8,809 nucleotides of DNA from an uncultured Oscillospiraceae bacterium (GTDB lineage: Bacteria > Bacillota > Clostridia > Oscillospirales > Oscillospiraceae): contig CALWXI010000027.1 of assembly GCA_944385455.1 (NCBI GenBank), positions 1 to 8,809 on the forward strand, written 5' to 3'. Positions within the stretch are counted from its first letter, which is position 1, and each line of letters begins with the position of its first letter. The position numbers and the translations under genes were made by a program. Positions 5,381-8,809 of this stretch are shown here, one piece after another. The notes below the pieces were generated by a model, which did no database searches, was not told the DNA's origin, and worked only from the letters and a program-made list of their open reading frames with translations.

Positions 5381-6358
5381 TTACTTGTTGGAGAGGAACT
5401 CGCCCTTCATGTAGCCGGTGGTGGCGGCGCCCCCTACGCCGGAGAAGGAGACCTTGTACCAGCCGTCCCCGGCGCTCTCGATAACCTGGACATCGGCGCC
5501 GTTGGGAATCGTGGCCAGAGCCTCATAGCTGGTGCCGGGACCGGAGCGCACGAACACGCCGTTCCCGCCGTTGACCACCACGGCGGCTCCCGCCTGCAGC
5601 CCGGAGCTGCCGGACGTACCGCCGGAGCCGCTGCCGCCGGAAGTGGAAGTGCCGCCGGACGTGGAGGCGCTGCCGCTGACATTGCACCGGACGATGCACA
5701 CGCCCTTCTTGCTGCCGTCGGTCACCACCACGTTGACGGTGCCTCTGGAGATGGCCGTGACCTTACCGTTTTCATCCACGGAAGCCACACCGTCATCCTC
5801 GCTGAACCAGGTATAGGTGCCGCTGCCGCCGCTGACCTGGATGGTGGCCGTCTCTCCGGCGTCCCGGAGGGTGAAGTCCGTGGTGCTCAGAGTCAACCCA
5901 TCGGGCAGGGCCATGGCAGTCTCATAATCCGCGGCGCTGCCGGAGGGCTCCGTCTCATCCGGGGCCTCGGCGTCCGGGTCTTCGGTCTCTTCCGTACCGT
6001 CCGGCATAGTGCCGTCCGCCGGCTCCTCCGCCTCCTCATCTTCGCCGGAGACATCCGGCTCCACCGGCGTCACCTGCTCGGTGCCCGGCTGATCCTGCGT
6101 GCCCTGCAGGCTCTCGGAGATGCTGTCTCCCCAGAGAAGATAGACCAAGAGGCTGGCCATGATGACGATCAGCACAATGAGGGTGGGGGTAATGAGGTTG
6201 ATCTGCTGGCGGCCGCCTCCCGTCCGCCGGACGGGGCGCTGGGGCTGGCGGCGGTGGGGGATCTCGCTTTCCGCGTAGGCCTCCTCCTCGCAGAATGGAC
6301 ATTCCTTATATGTGTCGGAGTATCTCTCCCCGCAGACGGGGCAGCGTTTCATAGCCAT
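5381..6358 (-). CDS. Membrane protein with N-terminal zinc ribbon, BIG2-like domain and C-terminal SH3b domain
   Basis: From ATG 6358 the product is 325 residues. Domains in order are a four-cysteine zinc ribbon (C6-x2-C9 and C20-x2-C23), a basic stretch (36-50), one transmembrane helix (about 54-77), an acidic Glu/Asp/Pro/Thr linker (about 88-145), a bacterial Ig-like BIG2-type domain (about 152-228, with VASVDENGKVTAISRGTVNV), a Ser/Gly/Thr linker (229-254), and an SH3b-type domain (256-324, with VFVRSGPGTSYEALATIPNG and GWYKVSF). The positive-inside rule puts the zinc ribbon in the cytoplasm and the Ig-like and SH3b domains outside, where SH3b domains commonly bind peptidoglycan. AGGAGG 6 bases before this ATG decides the start over an ATG 24 bases upstream that has no such site. 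No enzymatic domain is present. A structural or wall-sensing role is inference. Confidence 0.85.
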   Translation of the reverse strand: MAMKRCPVCGERYSDTYKECPFCEEEAYAESEIPHRRQPQRPVRRTGGGRQQINLITPTLIVLIVIMASLLVYLLWGDSISESLQGTQDQPGTEQVTPVEPDVSGEDEEAEEPADGTMPDGTEETEDPDAEAPDETEPSGSAADYETAMALPDGLTLSTTDFTLRDAGETATIQVSGGSGTYTWFSEDDGVASVDENGKVTAISRGTVNVVVTDGSKKGVCIVRCNVSGSASTSGGTSTSGGSGSGGTSGSSGLQAGAAVVVNGGNGVFVRSGPGTSYEALATIPNGADVQVIESAGDGWYKVSFSGVGGAATTGYMKGEFLSNK

Positions 6359-6364
6359 GACAGT

Positions 6365-6370
6365 CCTCCT
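6365..6370 (-). promoter_or_regulatory. Ribosome binding site deciding the zinc-ribbon/SH3b start
   Basis: AGGAGG lies 6 bases before ATG 6358. The longer in-frame start at 6382 lies on the predicted alternative -10 sequence and within a few bases of the predicted transcription start, so it is unlikely to be used. Confidence 0.7.
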
Positions 6371-6395
6371 GTAAATCGGCAATTATACACTTTAC

Positions 6396-6424
6396 ATAAT
6401 ACGTGCTTTTCCCCGGTCCGTCAA
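6396..6424 (-). promoter_or_regulatory. Promoter of the zinc-ribbon/SH3b gene
   Basis: On the minus strand, TTGACG (6424-6419, 5 of 6 bases), a 17-base spacer and TATTAT (6401-6396, 5 of 6 bases) form a strong housekeeping-type promoter. A perfect TATAAT also occurs at 6387-6382 but lacks a fitting -35 box at normal distance. Confidence 0.72.
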
Positions 6425-6474
6425 GACCGGCCGTCGAATTTTCAGGAAATTCACAGTTTTCCGCCCCATTTGCC

Positions 6475-6511
6475 GCAAAGCGCCTGGTCCCTAAGGGACC
6501 AGGCGCTTTGC
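6475..6511 (-). terminator. Terminator of birA
   Basis: A perfect 17-bp stem (6475-6491 with 6495-6511) with a 3-base loop begins 11 bases after the birA stop codon. No long T run follows on either strand; the AAAG/CTTT bases are inside the stem. Position and stability favour a terminator. Confidence 0.72.
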
Positions 6512-6522
6512 ATGCGGAAAGC

Positions 6523-7524
6523 TCACTCCGCGTAGCCGTACAGGCCCCGGACGGACACCTCGCCGGAGCGCACTGTCCGGGTGCGGCCGTCCGGCAGGCG
6601 AACCACCAGGCCGAAATCCTCATCGATATCCAGAGCCTCCGCTGTCTCCCGCCGCCCGCCGGAGAGCAGCTGCACCGTTCTGCCCAGGTTCACGCAGCTT
6701 TGCCGGTAGGCCGACAGGTACGGTGCCAGATCTCCGGTCTCCAGCGCCCAATACATCCGGTCCGCCTCTTCGATGAGCGCCGCCGCCAGGGCGGGCCGGG
6801 ACACCGGACGTCCCAGCTCCCGGGAGAGAGATGTGGCCAGAACCGCCACTTCCGGAGTAAAGTCCTCCTCCGTTTGGTGGACGTTGACGCCAATGCCCGC
6901 CACCAGATACTGCAGCCGCCCTGTCTCCGCCTCCATGGACATCTCCGTCAGGATGCCGCAGACCTTTTTCCCGTTCAGGACCGGGTCGTTGGGCCACTTC
7001 AGTCCCAGCCGCACGCCGCACAGCCGCTCCACGGCACGGCACACCGCCACGCCGGCCATGGCCGTCACCGGCAGCAGCCGTTCCACCGGCAGGTCCGGCC
7101 GCAGCAGCACCGTCAGGAACACGCCCTTGCCCCTGGGGGACTGAAAGGATCGGTTCATCCGCCCCCGGCCCGCGGTCTGGCAGTCCGCGATCACCACGGT
7201 GCCGTCCGCCGCCCCCTCCATGGCCAGCTGCTTGGCCCGTGTGTTGGTGGAATCCACCTCCGCAAGACACACCAGCGTGTGCCCCACCCGGTCTGTCCGC
7301 CCCAGGAAGCTGCGGATCTCCGTCTCTGTCAGAGCGTCCGGCGCGGCGGAGAGGCGGTAGCCCAGGCCCGTCCGGGCCTCAATCTCATAACCGTCCCGGC
7401 GCAGAGCATCCACAGCCTTCCATACCGCGGCACGGCTGAGTCCCAGCTCCCGGCTCAGCTCCTCTCCGGACAAAAACGCTCCCGCCCGGGCCCGCAGGGC
7501 CTCCAAAACCCGCTCTCTGCTCAC
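6523..7524 (-). CDS. birA: Bifunctional biotin-protein ligase and biotin repressor
   Basis: The product has 333 residues from GTG 7524. Residues 1-60 form a winged helix-turn-helix (LSGEELSRELGLSRAAVWKAV), making this the DNA-binding class of BirA. The ligase core has DSTN (91-94), the biotinyl-adenylate loop GRGRMNR (119-125), KWPND (176-180), GKKVCGIL (185-192) and GIGVNV (210-215). The C-terminal SH3-like domain ends with SGEVSVRG (320-327). It should attach biotin to carboxylase or decarboxylase carrier subunits and repress biotin synthesis or uptake genes when biotin is plentiful. No biotin gene or carboxylase is in the window. An ATG two codons upstream (7530) touches the ribosome binding site with no spacing, so GTG 7524, at 6 bases, is preferred. 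Confidence 0.94.
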   Translation of the reverse strand: MSRERVLEALRARAGAFLSGEELSRELGLSRAAVWKAVDALRRDGYEIEARTGLGYRLSAAPDALTETEIRSFLGRTDRVGHTLVCLAEVDSTNTRAKQLAMEGAADGTVVIADCQTAGRGRMNRSFQSPRGKGVFLTVLLRPDLPVERLLPVTAMAGVAVCRAVERLCGVRLGLKWPNDPVLNGKKVCGILTEMSMEAETGRLQYLVAGIGVNVHQTEEDFTPEVAVLATSLSRELGRPVSRPALAAALIEEADRMYWALETGDLAPYLSAYRQSCVNLGRTVQLLSGGRRETAEALDIDEDFGLVVRLPDGRTRTVRSGEVSVRGLYGYAE

Positions 7525-7530
7525 GGTCAT

Positions 7531-7536
7531 CCTCCT
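7531..7536 (-). promoter_or_regulatory. Ribosome binding site deciding the birA start
   Basis: AGGAGG (within AAAGGAGG) abuts ATG 7530 with zero spacing and stands 6 bases from the in-frame GTG 7524. Normal spacing is 5-9 bases, so translation most likely begins at GTG. Confidence 0.65.
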
Positions 7537-7550
7537 TTCCAGATGCCCTC

Positions 7551-7579
7551 AGTGTACTCCATTTTCCCGCCGCTGTAAA
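7551..7579 (-). promoter_or_regulatory. Promoter of birA
   Basis: On the minus strand, TTTACA (7579-7574, 5 of 6 bases), a 17-base spacer and TACACT (7556-7551, 4 of 6 bases). It lies between the sortase terminator and the birA ribosome binding site, which supports independent transcription of birA. Confidence 0.6.
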
Positions 7580-7589
7580 CGGGGCAAAG

Positions 7590-7620
7590 CGCGCCGCGGA
7601 GCCCAAGGCTCCGCAGCGCG
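7590..7620 (-). terminator. Terminator of the sortase gene
   Basis: A GC-rich 14-bp stem (7590-7603 with 7607-7620, one G-T pair) with a 3-base loop begins one base after the sortase stop codon. The minus-strand tail is CTTTGCCCC, a short U tract. Confidence 0.72.
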
Positions 7621-7621
7621 T

Positions 7622-8677
7622 TCATGTCTGCTCTTCCGGAGACGGCTCCTCCGGTGTCTCCGCTTCGTCCGTTCCGGCGTCTCCGGCGGTGTCCGGCGCT
7701 TCCGCTTCCGCGTCCGCGGACACCGCTGCATCCTCCTCAGGCGCCGTCTCTTCCGCCGGCGGTTCCGCCGCAGGGTCCTGGGACTCCTCCGCCGGAGCCG
7801 CGGTCTCCGGAGCCGCAGCCTCCGGCTCCGCGGCGGGCGCTGCCTCCGCCGCGTCCTCCTCCGTCTCCCCCGTGGCCGGGGCCTCGCCCCGCAGCACCGC
7901 CTGGACCACCCAGCGGGTGGCGTGCCCCCGGCCGGTACAGGTGGAAAGCGTCAATATCCGATCATGCACCGTGGGAACGATGCCGGTATCAATGACAGAC
8001 TGGCTCATGCAGTAATCCAGAAATGCCTGCTTGGAGTCGTCGCCGGAGAATCCGATCTGGTAGGTACTGCCCTCCGTGGAGACCTCATAGGCGGCAAAAA
8101 TATCGTATTTATGAGAGCCGGCATCATTGGTGATGTACACACAGGGATGGGCGCTCCAGTAGCTCTTCGTCTTATAATTCTTCAGCGAAGCGAACATGGA
8201 GCCGTTGTTCATCCGGTGCCCATAGACGATGGTATTGAAATCGCTGAGGTCGGAGCTGTTGCTGCACTCCAGAAAAATGGCGCCCACAGCGCTGGTCCAT
8301 TTCTTCCAGGTGTGGTTCAGATAGTACTGGTTGTCCGAACCCTGCAGCAGCGGATAGGAAATCACCGTGTCCGGGATCAGAATCCAGCCCAGCACGTCGC
8401 TGTTGACCTCCCGCAGCGCGGTAAAATCCATATCCCGCAGGGCATCCGCGTAAGGGTCCACATAGACGGGGGCCTCCTCCGCCGCCTCCGGGACTTCCTG
8501 GGCAAGCTGCGGCGTCTCCAGCGCGCTGAGATCCGGCAGCTCCACCAGCATCTCTGCCTCGGCGTAAGCCTCTCCTCCCTCCCGGTAATCCATCCAGCGG
8601 CGGATCAGCATGGTGCAGCTGCCCAGCAGCACTGCCGCCAGCACCGCCATCACCGCCCGGCGTATCCAAGTTCTCAC
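7622..8677 (-). CDS. srtB: Class B sortase with long acidic C-terminal tail
   Basis: The 351-residue product starts with a basic N-terminus (MRTWIRR) and one membrane helix (about 8-25), then a variable linker and the sortase domain (about 85-263). Catalytic residues are in standard motifs: His154 in VYGHRMNNGS, Cys247 in TLSTCTG, Arg255 in ATRWVV. The helix-rich entry, with DVLGWILIPDTVISYPLLQG and NQYYLNHTW, is typical of class B. The enzyme sits outside the membrane and joins sorting-signal proteins to peptidoglycan or pilin. No substrate with an LPxTG-like signal is in the window. Residues 265-351 are an added tail rich in Ala, Glu, Pro and Thr with no Lys, Arg, His or aromatic residue; class B sortases usually end near the last core strand. 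The start is GTG 8677, with AGGAGG (8686-8691) 8 bases upstream. Confidence 0.92.
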   Translation of the reverse strand: MRTWIRRAVMAVLAAVLLGSCTMLIRRWMDYREGGEAYAEAEMLVELPDLSALETPQLAQEVPEAAEEAPVYVDPYADALRDMDFTALREVNSDVLGWILIPDTVISYPLLQGSDNQYYLNHTWKKWTSAVGAIFLECSNSSDLSDFNTIVYGHRMNNGSMFASLKNYKTKSYWSAHPCVYITNDAGSHKYDIFAAYEVSTEGSTYQIGFSGDDSKQAFLDYCMSQSVIDTGIVPTVHDRILTLSTCTGRGHATRWVVQAVLRGEAPATGETEEDAAEAAPAAEPEAAAPETAAPAEESQDPAAEPPAEETAPEEDAAVSADAEAEAPDTAGDAGTDEAETPEEPSPEEQT

Positions 8678-8739
8678 GTGCGCTTCCTCCTCTGCCGCCC
8701 GAAGCCGATGCCGCAGCCCGGGCCTGTTCCTGATCTACA

Positions 8740-8809
8740 TGCAGTATATCATATTTTTGTTACGTCAACAGTTACATTTTGAAATATTTTCTTCATTTTT
8801 GTGTTCCAT
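8740..8809 (-). promoter_or_regulatory. AT-rich probable promoter region of the sortase gene
   Basis: This stretch is far richer in A and T than anything else in the window. On the minus strand it offers overlapping -10 candidates TATGAT (8753-8748) and TATACT (8748-8743). A good -35-like TTGACG lies at 8768-8763 but only 14 bases from TATACT, so no pair is fully convincing. Between it and the ribosome binding site is a GC-rich leader of about 50 bases without recognisable structure. No gene is supported here. Confidence 0.45.

Noticed and set aside
7640..7860. Possible tandem repeat or CRISPR-like pattern in the GC-rich 3' part of the sortase gene
   Set aside because: The repetition is irregular and follows from Ala/Glu/Pro codons; there are no equal-length repeats with spacers.
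8612..8626. Lipobox-like LGSC in the sortase N-terminus
   Set aside because: The cysteine is at the end of a membrane helix followed at once by Arg-Arg and has a poor -2 residue, so an uncleaved membrane anchor is the better reading.
8766..8809. Short minus-strand peptide MEHKNEENISKCNC ending in TGA near the right edge
   Set aside because: Only 14 codons are visible, no ribosome binding site can be seen, and the sequence overlaps the probable sortase promoter. It might be the end of an upstream gene, but nothing supports it.

Overview
The window looks like ordinary chromosome from a high-GC member of the Clostridia, most likely an Oscillospiraceae-type gut anaerobe. That assignment is an inference. 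It rests on the GC-rich third codon positions, strong AGGAGG ribosome binding sites, Firmicutes families (YlmH, DUF896, class B sortase, bifunctional BirA) and a redoxin plus thioredoxin reductase pair of the kind found beside anaerobic ribonucleotide reductases. No phage, insertion sequence, CRISPR array, tRNA or rRNA is visible, and no gene-free gap reaches 300 bases.

Left end, plus strand: the C-terminal 82 residues of a glutaredoxin/thioredoxin-fold protein (CPNC active site) enter from outside the window. A hairpin follows, then a complete thioredoxin reductase-like flavoprotein (trxB). This unit ends at a long perfect hairpin at 1212-1247, which also serves the genes converging from the right.

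The rest is on the minus strand and reads right to left. It starts with a class B sortase carrying a long acidic tail (8677-7622), then birA (7524-6523), then a zinc-ribbon/membrane/BIG2/SH3b protein (6358-5381). Each of these is probably its own transcription unit with its own terminator; promoters are good for birA and the SH3b gene and unclear for the sortase. An apparent three-gene operon follows: an ABC exporter half-transporter, ylmH (8-base overlap with the exporter) and a DUF896 gene, with a promoter at 5308-5336 and a terminator at 2447-2479. Last is a metal-binding ABC lipoprotein whose promoter carries a Fur-family-type operator. Directly behind it, with its own ribosome binding site, is the wreck of an alpha/beta hydrolase gene that has lost its middle.

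I see no clearly new multi-gene system. The points most worth a second look are the internally deleted hydrolase, the metal-responsive operator in front of a binding protein with altered metal ligands, the membrane protein with an intracellular zinc ribbon and extracellular SH3b domain, and the sortase with an 87-residue tail lacking any basic or aromatic residue.
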